A stretch of DNA of 64,000 nucleotides from DATEOR01 sp963841425 (GTDB taxonomy: Bacteria; Actinomycetota; Thermoleophilia; Gaiellales; Gaiellaceae): NCBI GenBank assembly GCA_963841425.1, contig CAWJCL010000002.1:558001-622000 (forward strand), in the 5' to 3' direction. Positions 37,443 to 46,972 of the stretch are shown one piece after another. The notes beneath the pieces were generated by a model that worked only from the letters and a program-made list of their open reading frames with translations, was not told the origin of the DNA and made no database searches. Position numbers and translations under genes: made by a program. The stretch's first letter is position 1. Every line of letters starts with the position of its first letter.

Positions 37443-38116
37443 GCAGTTCCGACCCGGCTCGACGGGCAGAGGTCGCTCACGACACACTCCGCGCACCGCG
37501 GCGCCCGCGCGATGCAGATGCGGCGGCCATGCCAGATGAGGAGATGCGGGAAGCGCGCCCAGTCCTCGGGCGGAACAAGGCGCATGAGGTCGCGCTCGAT
37601 CTTCACCGGATCCTCGCGGCGCGTGAAGCCGAGCCGCTGGGAAAGCCGCCGGACGTGCGTGTCGACCACGATGCCCTGCGTCGCGCCGCGCTCGGCCGCC
37701 ACGACGTTCGCAGTCTTCCGCCCCACCCCCGGCAGGCGCACGAGATCCTCGATCCGCGTCGGCACCTGGCCGTCGTACTCCTCGAGGAGCAGCTTCATCG
37801 CCCCGCGCAGGTTCCTCGCCTTCTGCCGGAAGGTCCCCGTCGGGCGGAGGTCGGCCTCGAGCTCTTCGGGCGGGACGGCGAGGTAGTCCTCGGGACGGTC
37901 GTACTTCCGAAAGAGCCCCTCGGTGACCCGGTTCACGGTCACATCCGTGGTCTGCGCCGAGAGCATCACCGAGACGAGGAGCTCGAGGTCGCTGCGGAAG
38001 CGGAGCGCGATGACCGCGTCGGGATGCGCCTCCGCGAGCCGGTCGATCACCGGCCGGATGCGCTCGCGCTTCGGCCCGACGCGCTTCCGGGCCTCGTGGA
38101 CGTAGCTGCGGTGCAC
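37394..38116 (-). CDS. nth: endonuclease III (DNA glycosylase/AP lyase)
   Basis: 240 aa. Helix-hairpin-helix LPGVGRKTANVV with catalytic K134, catalytic D152 in VVDTHVRRLSQRLG, and 4Fe-4S cysteines C201, C208, C211 and C217 in the Cx6Cx2Cx5C spacing. Removes oxidised pyrimidines. GTG start shares its G with the AddA-like TAG, so it is translated from the addBA transcript. The last about 17 residues (after SSRVG) are encoded antisense to the PAS gene. Confidence 0.95.
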   Translation of the reverse strand: MHRSYVHEARKRVGPKRERIRPVIDRLAEAHPDAVIALRFRSDLELLVSVMLSAQTTDVTVNRVTEGLFRKYDRPEDYLAVPPEELEADLRPTGTFRQKARNLRGAMKLLLEEYDGQVPTRIEDLVRLPGVGRKTANVVAAERGATQGIVVDTHVRRLSQRLGFTRREDPVKIERDLMRLVPPEDWARFPHLLIWHGRRICIARAPRCAECVVSDLCPSSRVGTAYDFGIRATRRPPSSS

Positions 38117-41100
38117 TACGCGGCGGGCGCGGAAACCGCGTGCTGGGCGCCTGGCAGCCCGGGGCCCGCGCAGACGACGTCGAGGGCGGGGCAGCCCGCG
38201 CAGGCAAACTCGCTCGGCGTCGGGCGGAAGTGGCCCTCCTGGATGGCGGCGATCGCTGCGGAAAGCTCCGCCTCGAGCCCCGGCGTCTCGTCGCGGGCGA
38301 AGGTGCGCCGCACGGCCTCCTCGGGCCGCTCGAGAAAGACGTAGGCGACCGCGACCTCGTCGGCGCCCGCGCGGAACGCGGCCAACGCGTAGACGAGCCG
38401 CTGCAGCAAGTAGTCGTCCTCGAGCGCTTCCTCCGGGGTCAGGTCCTCGAGGCGGTTCGTCTTGTAGTCGACGACGAGAGCGCGGCCGTCCGCGAGGCGG
38501 AAGAGATCGAAGCGCCCGTGGAGGAGGACGCCGTCGTGCTCGAACGCGAACGGAAGCTCCGGCTTCGGCTCGGGGCCGGCCCGAAGCTCCGCCGCGAGGG
38601 GCGAGGCGTGCCAGGCATCCACAAGAGACGAGACACGGCCGAGGTCATCCGGAGTCGCGGCCGGATAGCGGGCGAGGACGAGGTCCGCCGTGTCGGCGCC
38701 GGGGAGGCCGTGCTCGAGAGCGACGTGCACCGCGTCGCCGATCTCCGTCGCGGCGAGCCCCTCGACACCGGCGACGAGCCCGCCCGGCTCGGCCGACCGC
38801 AGACCGGCGATCCGCTCCGCGTAGAAGCGGTACGAGCAGCGTCCGAAGAGGGCGAGGGCGCTGTAAGAGAGGCTGCGAATCCGGAAGGCGGGCGGCTCGG
38901 GGATCGGCGCGAGCGGCGGGAGCTTCGGGGCGGCGCGCGCGACGGCGCCCTCGATTGCGGCGAAGAGCTCCAGCTGTGCGACCGACGCCTCCTCCACCTC
39001 GGCCACGCCCTCCCCACGCCGGTCGACGCGGAGGAGGACGCGCGCGCCCTCCCGCTCGAGCTCGACGGGCTGGCCCGATTCCAGGTCGGCCTCGAGACGG
39101 TCGAGGATCCAGCGAATCGGCGCCTTTGCATCGCGCGTCGAGGTCGGGTCGACGGCTCCGGAGACGATCAGGCGGTCGATCGCGCGAGTCATGGCGACGT
39201 AGTAGAGCCGGCGCGTCTCGGCTTCGTCGGCGGCGCGCTCTTCGGCCCGAAGCTCGTCGAACCCCGAGGCGGCGTGGCGCTTCCCGGTCGAGGGATCGAC
39301 GACCTTGAAGCCGACCCGCCCGTCGGGCAGGCAGAGGATCTCGTCGCGGACCGCGTGCTCCGGGTTCCGCCCTGCGTCGGCGACGACCACGACCTTGAAC
39401 TCGAGGCCCTTCGCCGAGTGAATGGTCAGGAGTCGAACCGCATCGGCGCCCTCTTCCTCCGCGACCGCCTCGCCCTCGCGCGCGCCGGCAGCCTCCTGGT
39501 CGGCGACAAAGCGAAGGAAGCCCTCGATGTCGGGGCCGCGAAGCTCCTCGTAGGAGCGCGCCAGCCGCGCAAGCTTGCGGAGGTTCGCGTAGCGGCGGCG
39601 GCCGTCCCACCTGGCGAGGACCGCGAGGTCGTAGTCGTGCTCGGAGACGATCCGCTCGCAGAGGCGTTCGAGGCCCGAGGTCGCCGCGGCCCGGACGAGC
39701 CGGTCGTAGCGCTGGCGGAAGGCCTCGAAGAGACGCCGGTCCCGCGGCCCGAGCTCGGCCGGAAGGTCGCGCTCCATTCCGCTGAAGAGCGGGCGCTTGC
39801 CCGCCGCCCGGCGCAGGAGGTAGAGCGCGTCGTTCGAGACGCCGACGAAGGGCGACGCGAGGACGCTCACCAGAGCCTCGTCGTCGTAGCGGTTGAGGAC
39901 GAGTCGGAGGTACATCGTCAGGTCGCCGACCTGCTGCTGTCCGAAGTAGCCGCGTCCCGCCGCCCGGTACGTCGGCAGCCCCTCGACTCGCAGCGCCTCC
40001 TCGTAGCGCTCCGCATCGGTGCCCGCCGCGAAGAGGAGCACGATGTCCCCCGGCGCCGCTCGTCCGGAGTCGACGAGCTCGCGCACGCGCCGGGCGACAT
40101 GCCGGGCCTCGGCGATGCGCCAGTGCGTATCCCCCTCGCGGTAGCTCGACTTGTCGGTGACGAGCAGCTCCACCGCCGGCCCGAAGATGGGGTCGGAGAA
40201 GCGGCCGGCCGCGACGAGCGGCTCGTACTCCGTGCCGAATTCGGCGCCGAAGAGGTGGTTGACGACGTCCAGGACCTCGGGTCGGGAGCGGTAGTTCTCC
40301 GTCAGGGGCAACACGCCCGCGCTCGCGGCACGGCGCTCGCGGAAGACCTCGACATCGGCGTGGCGGAAACGGTAGATGGACTGGAACTCGTCGCCGACGA
40401 AGAACACCTCGTCGCCGGCCACCAGGTCGACCAGCTCGCACTGGAGACGGTTCGTGTCCTGGAACTCGTCCACGAGGATCGAGCGAAAGCGCCAGCGCGC
40501 GTCGTCCCGCACTTTCTCGTTCAGCTGCAGAAGGGTGCGGGCGTCCAGCTGCAGGTCCTCGAAGTCGAGCGCCGACTCACGCGCCTTCGCCTCGCGGTAG
40601 GCGGCGTCGAAGTCACGCAGGAGCTCCTCGAGGAGGGCTCGGTCGCGGGACGCGATCTCGTCCAGGGCCGCCTGCTCGACCGCGGCCAGCGCTTCGCCGA
40701 AGGAGGCGAAGCGCTCCCGCTCCTCCCCGCCCACACGGAGATCGGAGAGATCGAGGAGATCCTCGGCCGGCGGGACGGGGTCGAGGAGCTGCAGCGCGTC
40801 CTCGACCTGCGCACGGCCGGGGAGCGACTCCTCGGTGACCCGCAGCGTGATCTCCGCGACCTCGCGCAGCTCGCCGACGCGCGCGGCCAGCGACGAGACG
40901 GGCTCGCCCGGAAGCTCGAGCGGCCGCCCGGCCGAGCGCAGGCGGTCGTGGACACTCGTGAGCATCCCGCGGAGCCCCTCTGCCCCGTACGTGGCGAGGA
41001 GGCGCACGCGCTCGGGACCGCCGGCTTCGACGTAGCAGGCGAGTGCCTCCGCGAAGGCCTCCGAGCGCAGAACTGCGGCCTGGCTCTCGTCGAGGACGCG

Positions 41101-41439
41101 GAAGCGCGGGTCGAGCCCGGCCTCGAATGGATGGGCGCGCAGCAGCCGGTGGCAGAAGCCGTGGATCGTCGATATCCAGCCGCCGTCGAGGTCGCGTGCG
41201 AGATCGTGGCGCTCGGCCTCCACGAGCCGCTCCCGGATCCGAGTGCGCAGCTCTCCGGCGGCGCGCTCGGTGTAGGTGATGACGAGGACGTTGTCGATAC
41301 CGAGCCCGCGCTCGCAGACGGCCTTGACGAACCGCTCGACGAGCACCGTCGTCTTCCCGGTCCCGGCCCCGGCCGAGACGAAGACGACACCCGGCTCTTC
41401 GATCGCCGCGACCTGCTGGTCGGAGGGAGTCGTCCTCAT
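38116..41439 (-). CDS. UvrD-family helicase-nuclease, AddA-like
   Basis: 1107 aa from ATG 41439 (ATGA overlap with the upstream gene). Superfamily 1 helicase: Q motif PSDQQVAAI, Walker A AGAGTGKTTVL, the GDEFQSIYRFRHAD motif, LLTIHSAKGLEF (motif V) and YYVAMTRA (motif VI). C-terminal RecB-type nuclease with GRFDLFRLADGRALVVDYKT (D and YKT). With the upstream AddB-like protein it should form the RecBCD-equivalent end-resection machine for double-strand-break repair. Confidence 0.9.
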   Translation of the reverse strand: MRTTPSDQQVAAIEEPGVVFVSAGAGTGKTTVLVERFVKAVCERGLGIDNVLVITYTERAAGELRTRIRERLVEAERHDLARDLDGGWISTIHGFCHRLLRAHPFEAGLDPRFRVLDESQAAVLRSEAFAEALACYVEAGGPERVRLLATYGAEGLRGMLTSVHDRLRSAGRPLELPGEPVSSLAARVGELREVAEITLRVTEESLPGRAQVEDALQLLDPVPPAEDLLDLSDLRVGGEERERFASFGEALAAVEQAALDEIASRDRALLEELLRDFDAAYREAKARESALDFEDLQLDARTLLQLNEKVRDDARWRFRSILVDEFQDTNRLQCELVDLVAGDEVFFVGDEFQSIYRFRHADVEVFRERRAASAGVLPLTENYRSRPEVLDVVNHLFGAEFGTEYEPLVAAGRFSDPIFGPAVELLVTDKSSYREGDTHWRIAEARHVARRVRELVDSGRAAPGDIVLLFAAGTDAERYEEALRVEGLPTYRAAGRGYFGQQQVGDLTMYLRLVLNRYDDEALVSVLASPFVGVSNDALYLLRRAAGKRPLFSGMERDLPAELGPRDRRLFEAFRQRYDRLVRAAATSGLERLCERIVSEHDYDLAVLARWDGRRRYANLRKLARLARSYEELRGPDIEGFLRFVADQEAAGAREGEAVAEEEGADAVRLLTIHSAKGLEFKVVVVADAGRNPEHAVRDEILCLPDGRVGFKVVDPSTGKRHAASGFDELRAEERAADEAETRRLYYVAMTRAIDRLIVSGAVDPTSTRDAKAPIRWILDRLEADLESGQPVELEREGARVLLRVDRRGEGVAEVEEASVAQLELFAAIEGAVARAAPKLPPLAPIPEPPAFRIRSLSYSALALFGRCSYRFYAERIAGLRSAEPGGLVAGVEGLAATEIGDAVHVALEHGLPGADTADLVLARYPAATPDDLGRVSSLVDAWHASPLAAELRAGPEPKPELPFAFEHDGVLLHGRFDLFRLADGRALVVDYKTNRLEDLTPEEALEDDYLLQRLVYALAAFRAGADEVAVAYVFLERPEEAVRRTFARDETPGLEAELSAAIAAIQEGHFRPTPSEFACAGCPALDVVCAGPGLPGAQHAVSAPAA

Positions 41440-44366
41440 GAGTGTCGGATCCGGCACATCGTCCACAGGGAGCACCAGCGAGGGCACTCGCCGCCACGCG
41501 GATCGGTACGAACGTCGCCCGCATGCATCCGGTCGACCGCGCGCCGCGCGCGGGCCTGCGCCTCGTCGACCTGATGCCAGAAGTCGTCCTCGGACACGTA
41601 GTCCGGCCGCTTCAGGCCGGGCACCGCGTCCTCGCGGGCATCGGCGCGGACGAGGCCGCGCGCCTCCCTCGTCCCCGTGAGGCCACGGTAGAGGCCGCCG
41701 AGCGGCTCCATGCCGACGAGGTCGCGGAGCGCGAGGATGTAGAGCGGGATCTGAAGCTTCTGCTCGGTCTCGATGTCGCGCGCGCCGTACGCCCGGCCGA
41801 GCTTGTAGTCCTGGACGATGCCGCGGGCGCTGAAGGGGTCGGCATCGATCCGATCTATCTTCCCCGAGACGGTGAAGCCGCCGAGCTCAAGGCCGCGCTG
41901 GAGCTCGACCGGGGCCGAGCTCGTCCCGAACCCGACCTCGAACCGGCGCGGGACGAGCGGGAGCCCGAGCTCGAGCTCCTGCTTGACGAAGTGCTCGAGG
42001 TCGCGGGCAAGGGTCTCCTCGAGCTCGAGCCGCTCGAGGTCGGTGAGGTCGAGCCGGACTCCGCCGGCGATCGCCTCGGCGAGGCATTCGCGCAGGAAGA
42101 CGAGTGCCGCGTCCAGGTGGTCGGCCTCGACGGCGTCCGTCCCGAGGCGCTTCGGCAGGCCGCTGTAGAAGCGGTAGAGCGTTTGGTGGGCGATGCCGCC
42201 CCGGATGCGCGCGTCAAGGACAGCGTCGATCTCTTTCGGGTCGATCACGCGCTCGAAGAACCACATGGACGAGCAATCGAGGAAGCGCTCGAGCTCGGTC
42301 ACGGAGAAGCGGGCGCGCTGGGCGAGCTCCTCGATGACGAGCGGGTGGGCGAGTGTCGTCTGGCGGTCGAACGCAGCCAGTGCGCGCTCCATCCTCCGCT
42401 CCCAGCCGTTGGCCAGCGCGAGCGCGCGGGCCTCGTCCTCGTCGTTGGCCGCGATGGCCGCGGCCGCGCGCAGCCGCTCGCGCTCCGTCGGGCCGCGCTC
42501 GAGCTCCCATGACAGGCTCGAGAGCGGACGCTTCTTCGTCGCGAGCGCAACGTCGGCCGGGTCGAACCGCGAGCGCACCTCCTCGTAGAAGGGGCTCGGC
42601 TCCTGCGGGCGACCGTCGTCGTCCGCGGCCTCGCGCACGAGCAGGAGCTGCCGCCAGGCGCGGGTGCAGGCCGTGTAGAAGAGATAGCGCTCGCGGGCGA
42701 GCGGATCCGGGCGCACGAGTCGCCGGCCCCTCCCCGCCGCCTCGAGGTCGCGCCTCGTCTCGTCGGGAAGAAAGGGCGTCTCGGTCGACCGCCGGGGGAA
42801 GACTCCCTCCTCGAGCCCGAGGATGAACACCGCCTGCCAGCGCCTCGTCCGCGCCCGCATGAGGTCGACCACCGCCACCCGGCCGGGCTCCGCGGTGCCG
42901 CCGATCCGTACCTGGGCCCGCTCGAGCGCAGAGACGATCTGCTCCGGCGGGTTCTCCCCCTCGAGCTTGCGCCAGCCTTCGAGCTCGTCGAGGAGGCCGA
43001 GCGCCGCCTCGTGAGCCCGCAAGTCGATCCGCGACGCCTCGCCGACGGGTGGCGACTCGAGGCCGTAGGCCGCCGTGATCATCCGGCGGACGAGCGTGCG
43101 GGCGGCTCCGAGTGGATCCTCCGCTTCCTTCAGCTCACGCAGGGCAGGCACCGAATGGCCGAGAAGCCGCTCGGCCTCCTCGACGACGCGGGCCGGCTCC
43201 TTGATGCCGCGCCCCCGGAGCCTGCCTTCGACGAAGTCGGCCCGGACGCGCGCGAGGCCGGAGAACCGAGAACGCAGGAACGTGAACAGCTCGCGGCGGC
43301 TGCCGCCGAGCCAGGCGAAGCGCAGCAGCCCGAGGAGCGCGGACCCGAACGGCGTCCGCTTGAGCGAGATCCGGCCTTCGTAGGAGTAGGGGATGCCGAG
43401 GGAGCCGAACGCGGTCTCGAGCGGCGAGCGGACGCGATCGAGGCTGGGCACGATGACGGCGATCTCGTCGGCGGGCATGCCGCCGCGGATGAGCGTGAGG
43501 ATCTCCTCGCCTGCGAGCTCGAGGGAGGCGCGGGCCCCTGCTGCCTCGAGGAACCGGACCGCGCCTTCGAGCGGCGGCGGGTCGGTGCGCCGCTCCTCGA
43601 ACAGTGTCCGCTCCAGGTGGGCGAGCGCCGGGCTCTCGTACCACTCCTGCGGCGCGAGCGACTCGACGTCGTCGCCCGCGAGGCGGGCCAGGTCGTCCGC
43701 GGTGCGCTGGAGGGAGCCGAAGGCCGGGCGCAGCGGCTCGTACGGAAGCGAGACGACGACATCCGCGCGCCCGGCGAGCGCCTCGAGCAGCTGCCACTGC
43801 GTGCCCGTGAGGTCCTCGAAGCCGTAGGCGAAGACCGGCTCCGAGCCCCAGGCGCCGAACTCGCCCGCGACCAGCTCGGCGGCGCGCGCGCGCGCAAGCT
43901 CGCGGTCCCAAAGGCCGAGGCGGTCGAGCTCCGCCCGGTAGCCGCGGTAGAGGTCGGCGAGCTGTCCGTCGACCTCGCCGGGGTCGAGCAGCGCCGCTTC
44001 GACGTCGGCCACGGCCGACCCGAGCGCGTCGGCAAACCCCGGATAGCGCGACGACGGGCCAAGCCCGTTCAGGCTGGTCGCGGAGACGACGCGGGCGAGC
44101 AGAAGTGATCGCTGCGCATCGGTGACCTGAGGGCGCGAGGCTGCGCCCGCGTTCTCGCGGACGCGCCGGAAAAGGTCGTCGAATGTCCCGATCGTCCCGC
44201 CGAGCACGGCGCCGCGCCGCGCCAGCAGATCGTGCTCGACCCGGCTGACGTCCGCCCGGTTCGGAACAATCAGAAACGGGTCTCGGTCGAGGGTTTCGAG
44301 ATAACGATCGAGCAGACGCGCGACTTTGCCCGCGTTCGCGGGGCCCACCAGGAGAGCCAGCGCCAT
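41436..44366 (-). CDS. AddB-like exonuclease/helicase-like subunit
   Basis: 976 aa. N-terminal Walker-A-like GPANAGKVARLL is degenerate, as usual for AddB. The DEIAVIVPSLDRV and VFILGLEEGVFPR segments match inactive helicase domains, and the C-terminal PD-(D/E)XK nuclease has GKIDRIDAD and VQDYKLG. Iron-sulfur cysteines: one in FLDCSSMWFF, three in CPRWCSLWTMC at the end. Partner of the overlapping AddA-like gene. A TAGAAT-N7-ATG promoter starts the operon. Confidence 0.87.
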   Translation of the reverse strand: MALALLVGPANAGKVARLLDRYLETLDRDPFLIVPNRADVSRVEHDLLARRGAVLGGTIGTFDDLFRRVRENAGAASRPQVTDAQRSLLLARVVSATSLNGLGPSSRYPGFADALGSAVADVEAALLDPGEVDGQLADLYRGYRAELDRLGLWDRELARARAAELVAGEFGAWGSEPVFAYGFEDLTGTQWQLLEALAGRADVVVSLPYEPLRPAFGSLQRTADDLARLAGDDVESLAPQEWYESPALAHLERTLFEERRTDPPPLEGAVRFLEAAGARASLELAGEEILTLIRGGMPADEIAVIVPSLDRVRSPLETAFGSLGIPYSYEGRISLKRTPFGSALLGLLRFAWLGGSRRELFTFLRSRFSGLARVRADFVEGRLRGRGIKEPARVVEEAERLLGHSVPALRELKEAEDPLGAARTLVRRMITAAYGLESPPVGEASRIDLRAHEAALGLLDELEGWRKLEGENPPEQIVSALERAQVRIGGTAEPGRVAVVDLMRARTRRWQAVFILGLEEGVFPRRSTETPFLPDETRRDLEAAGRGRRLVRPDPLARERYLFYTACTRAWRQLLLVREAADDDGRPQEPSPFYEEVRSRFDPADVALATKKRPLSSLSWELERGPTERERLRAAAAIAANDEDEARALALANGWERRMERALAAFDRQTTLAHPLVIEELAQRARFSVTELERFLDCSSMWFFERVIDPKEIDAVLDARIRGGIAHQTLYRFYSGLPKRLGTDAVEADHLDAALVFLRECLAEAIAGGVRLDLTDLERLELEETLARDLEHFVKQELELGLPLVPRRFEVGFGTSSAPVELQRGLELGGFTVSGKIDRIDADPFSARGIVQDYKLGRAYGARDIETEQKLQIPLYILALRDLVGMEPLGGLYRGLTGTREARGLVRADAREDAVPGLKRPDYVSEDDFWHQVDEAQARARRAVDRMHAGDVRTDPRGGECPRWCSLWTMCRIRHS

Positions 44367-44379
44367 CCGCTCGATTCTA
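44367..44379 (-). promoter_or_regulatory. leaderless-type -10 of the addB-addA-nth operon
   Basis: Minus-strand TAGAAT (44374-44379), seven bases, ATG 44366. Confidence 0.55.
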
Positions 44380-44447
44380 GTCGTCTGCCCGGCCGTCTCC
44401 GACCACCGGGGCAGCGCCCTCGTCGAGCCGCTTTCGGCGAGAGATCG

Positions 44448-44642
44448 TTACGCGGCGGACTTCGGCCTGCGGCCGCGCCGGGCGGCGGCCCGGCCGGGCA
44501 TCTTGCCCGCGCAGTCGTCGCAGAGATCGGCCGCCTTGGCGCCCCTGCGCGCGTCCGTGTACGTCACCCGCATTCCGGCGCCCTTGCCCTCGCCGACTTC
44601 CTTGCCGCAGTTGTCGCACACGAGAATGGTCTTTCGAGCCAA
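44448..44642 (-). CDS. small zinc-ribbon protein
   Basis: 64 aa, TTG start with GGAGG four bases upstream. Two CxxC knuckles, CDNC and CDDC, and a basic C-terminal tail (GRAAARRGRRPKSAA) suited to nucleic-acid contact. No known function; monocistronic ahead of the addBA operon. Confidence 0.75.
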   Translation of the reverse strand: MARKTILVCDNCGKEVGEGKGAGMRVTYTDARRGAKAADLCDDCAGKMPGRAAARRGRRPKSAA

Positions 44643-44696
44643 TGGTCCTCCAGAGATCGATGTTCGGGAGTGCGGATGCTAGCGAAAAAGCGCGCG

Positions 44697-45878
44697 CTAT
44701 TCCCCGGCGGATATTCGAGCGCCCAACACCGCTCGCGTTCCGCCGGGACTATCGGAAACCTCATTGCCGCTCAGGAAGGCAGTTGCGCCGTAATGGGCAA
44801 GGATTCCGACGCCCGTCCGCGATGTATCACCTGATGCTTGGTCTGGGCGAATACCGCTGACACTATTGTCATCGATCTCGCACTCGGAATAGTCGCCGCA
44901 GAAGATGCCCACCCCGAGCGAATCGCGGACGTCGTTTCCCTCGACGACGGCCATCGACATCTCGGTGAGGGTCAGCGCGCGCAAGGAGGTGCCGCTCACG
45001 CGGTTGTCGCGCACGCTCGCGTGCGCGAAGTGAGTGACGATCCCCTCTCGCCCGCCGATCACCGTGCAGTTTTCGACAAGGCTCGGGGCGAGATCGAAGC
45101 CGAAGGAGATGTCGATTCCCTGCGCGTAGTCGCCCGCCGGAGAATGGATCAGACAATTCCGAATCGATACGGATGACCGGCGCACATGGACTCCGTCGAG
45201 CTTCACCCCTGAGATCCGAACGTGGTCGAGAGTGACATTGTGAGCGTCGTCGACCTCGATGCCGTTCTCGCCACCGACCACCGTGACGTCTCTGATCGTG
45301 ACGTTGTCGGCCGTCACGAGGATCCCTCCGCGCACGACGGCACCGGGGTCACCGACCAGGTTCTGCGCGCGGTCGAGGACGAGCGGGCCGTCGTGGATCC
45401 CCGCGGACAGGCGGACCGTCGGCGGCTGCATGGCCAGCGCGACCCCGCCGAACAGGGTGAGCGACCCGAGAACGAGAACCGCGATGAGAACGCCGACCCG
45501 GCCGAGCTCTCCTCCGTCTTCCCCGTAGGAGAGCCGCAGGTATGGGAAGACGGCATGCATGAGGACCAGGCCGAGCGCCCATGAGCCGGCGAAGAAGGCG
45601 ACTGCGAGGGCGAGCGGCGCCGAGATGCCCAGGGCGTAGACGATCACCATGACGACCGCGAGCTCGGCGGCGGCCAAGGGAAGGGAAGCCCAGCCCGGCT
45701 GGTAGTCGAGCCGCCGGTCGAGGACGACCTCGAAGACCAGCGCCACGCCGATCATCGCCCCCGCGAGCGCGAGCGGCCACCACTCCGTCACCGCCGCGGC
45801 GAGACCGCACGCCGCCAGAAGCGGTGCCAGAGCAACCGCGAGACGCGACTCGATCCGTCCTCTCAGCGTGAACGACAC
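44697..45878 (-). CDS. membrane protein with right-handed beta-helix (NosD-like) domain
   Basis: 393 aa, GTG 45878. Residues 1 to about 165 contain five or six hydrophobic helices; residues about 170-385 are parallel beta-helix coils (repeated NVTIRDVTVVGGENGIEV, SVSIRNCLIHSPAGDYAQG), the NosD/pectate-lyase-like fold. The beta-helix would face outside the membrane and may bind or process a carbohydrate. Overlaps the oxidoreductase stop by 16 bp and is the last gene of the sugar-transport operon. Confidence 0.72.
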   Translation of the reverse strand: MSFTLRGRIESRLAVALAPLLAACGLAAAVTEWWPLALAGAMIGVALVFEVVLDRRLDYQPGWASLPLAAAELAVVMVIVYALGISAPLALAVAFFAGSWALGLVLMHAVFPYLRLSYGEDGGELGRVGVLIAVLVLGSLTLFGGVALAMQPPTVRLSAGIHDGPLVLDRAQNLVGDPGAVVRGGILVTADNVTIRDVTVVGGENGIEVDDAHNVTLDHVRISGVKLDGVHVRRSSVSIRNCLIHSPAGDYAQGIDISFGFDLAPSLVENCTVIGGREGIVTHFAHASVRDNRVSGTSLRALTLTEMSMAVVEGNDVRDSLGVGIFCGDYSECEIDDNSVSGIRPDQASGDTSRTGVGILAHYGATAFLSGNEVSDSPGGTRAVLGARISAGE

Positions 45879-46972
45879 GCTTGCACCCTTCGGAGAAATC
45901 CGCGCGCTGCATACTTCGCACCCACGAGCGTGTCCGCGGCCGGGTATGCCCACTGGCCCGCGGCTCCGGCGAGCGTAAGCGTCCGGCCTTCGTCGGTCAG
46001 CGCGGCGACGCTCGAATCCGGGTCGAGGACGATCCAGTGCCCGGCGGTCGGCAGCCCGTTCTCGCGAACGAGCCGGGCCAGGAGCGCGTCGTGCGCGTAT
46101 CCGCGCTTGAAGCCGGTCGCGCAGATGATCTGATCCGCGCCGTTCAGGCCCGGGGCGACGCGAAAGCGACCGGCCTTTCGCGCGCGCTCGACCGGCTCGT
46201 CCCACTGACGCCCGGACGGATAGGACGGCGACGACCAGTCCCGGAGCAGCGCCTGACGCTCATCCGGCAGCGTGCGATGGAAGGCAGCCAGCCCGCGGCG
46301 CGAGAAGAACTGGCGCGGGAGGTTGAGTGGGCGCCGCTGCGGCTCTCGCCTGCGGACGGAGACCACGTCCGCTCCCGCGGCGAGCGCGTTCAGCCATTCG
46401 GTCGCGGCAGCCATCCCGGCGCCCACGATCTCGACACGCTCGGCGTACTCGTGCGGCTCGTACGCGTGCACCGCGCGCGAGTCTCCGGCTGTCTCGGGCG
46501 GGAAGGAGAGCCCCGGGTGCCCGGTGGCAACGAGGACATGTCGGAAGCGGCCGAGCGCGTCGAGCTCGAAGCCTCCTTCGACCGGGCGGATGCGCTCCAC
46601 GCGCCGATAACGAAAGCTCGCGTCCCAGCCGCTCCGAGCCCGAACCTCCGCGACGTGCTCCAAAAACTCCTCGACGGACGGTTGGTAGCGGTCGAACCAG
46701 CTCGCGAGGAGCGGAGCCGGGCTCTTGTGCCGAACCGAGGAGCGGACGGCGAGGCCAGGGAAGGAACGGGGGGCGCAGTGCCCGTCGCTCTCCGAGCGCA
46801 TGCGGCGCTGACGGATCGCGGCCGCGCGGGCTCTCCACTGACCGGCTGGGTCGGGGTCCGTTCCGAACACGGCTATTTCGGCGGGAGTAAGCCCCCGATG
46901 TCTCAGGGTTGCATAGCCGACGAGGCCCGCGAGGCCGCCGCCGACGATTGCGCACTCTTTCGACTCGCTCAC
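45863..46972 (-). CDS. FAD-dependent oxidoreductase (lysine/ornithine monooxygenase-like)
   Basis: 369 aa, GTG start in a GTGA overlap. N-terminal FAD motif AIVGGGLAGLVGYATL, second Rossmann motif EIVGAGMAAATEWLNAL, and late ICATGFKRGYA, the ATGF motif of flavin monooxygenases and related oxidoreductases. Substrate unknown; it sits in the sugar-uptake operon between GH15 and beta-helix genes. Confidence 0.7.
   Translation of the reverse strand: MSESKECAIVGGGLAGLVGYATLRHRGLTPAEIAVFGTDPDPAGQWRARAAAIRQRRMRSESDGHCAPRSFPGLAVRSSVRHKSPAPLLASWFDRYQPSVEEFLEHVAEVRARSGWDASFRYRRVERIRPVEGGFELDALGRFRHVLVATGHPGLSFPPETAGDSRAVHAYEPHEYAERVEIVGAGMAAATEWLNALAAGADVVSVRRREPQRRPLNLPRQFFSRRGLAAFHRTLPDERQALLRDWSSPSYPSGRQWDEPVERARKAGRFRVAPGLNGADQIICATGFKRGYAHDALLARLVRENGLPTAGHWIVLDPDSSVAALTDEGRTLTLAGAAGQWAYPAADTLVGAKYAARGFLRRVQACRSR

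Noticed and set aside
38140..41574. A 1144-codon open frame on the plus strand, antisense to the AddA-like gene
   Set aside because: High-G+C shadow: it has low-complexity charged composition and no family features, while the minus strand encodes clear helicase motifs.
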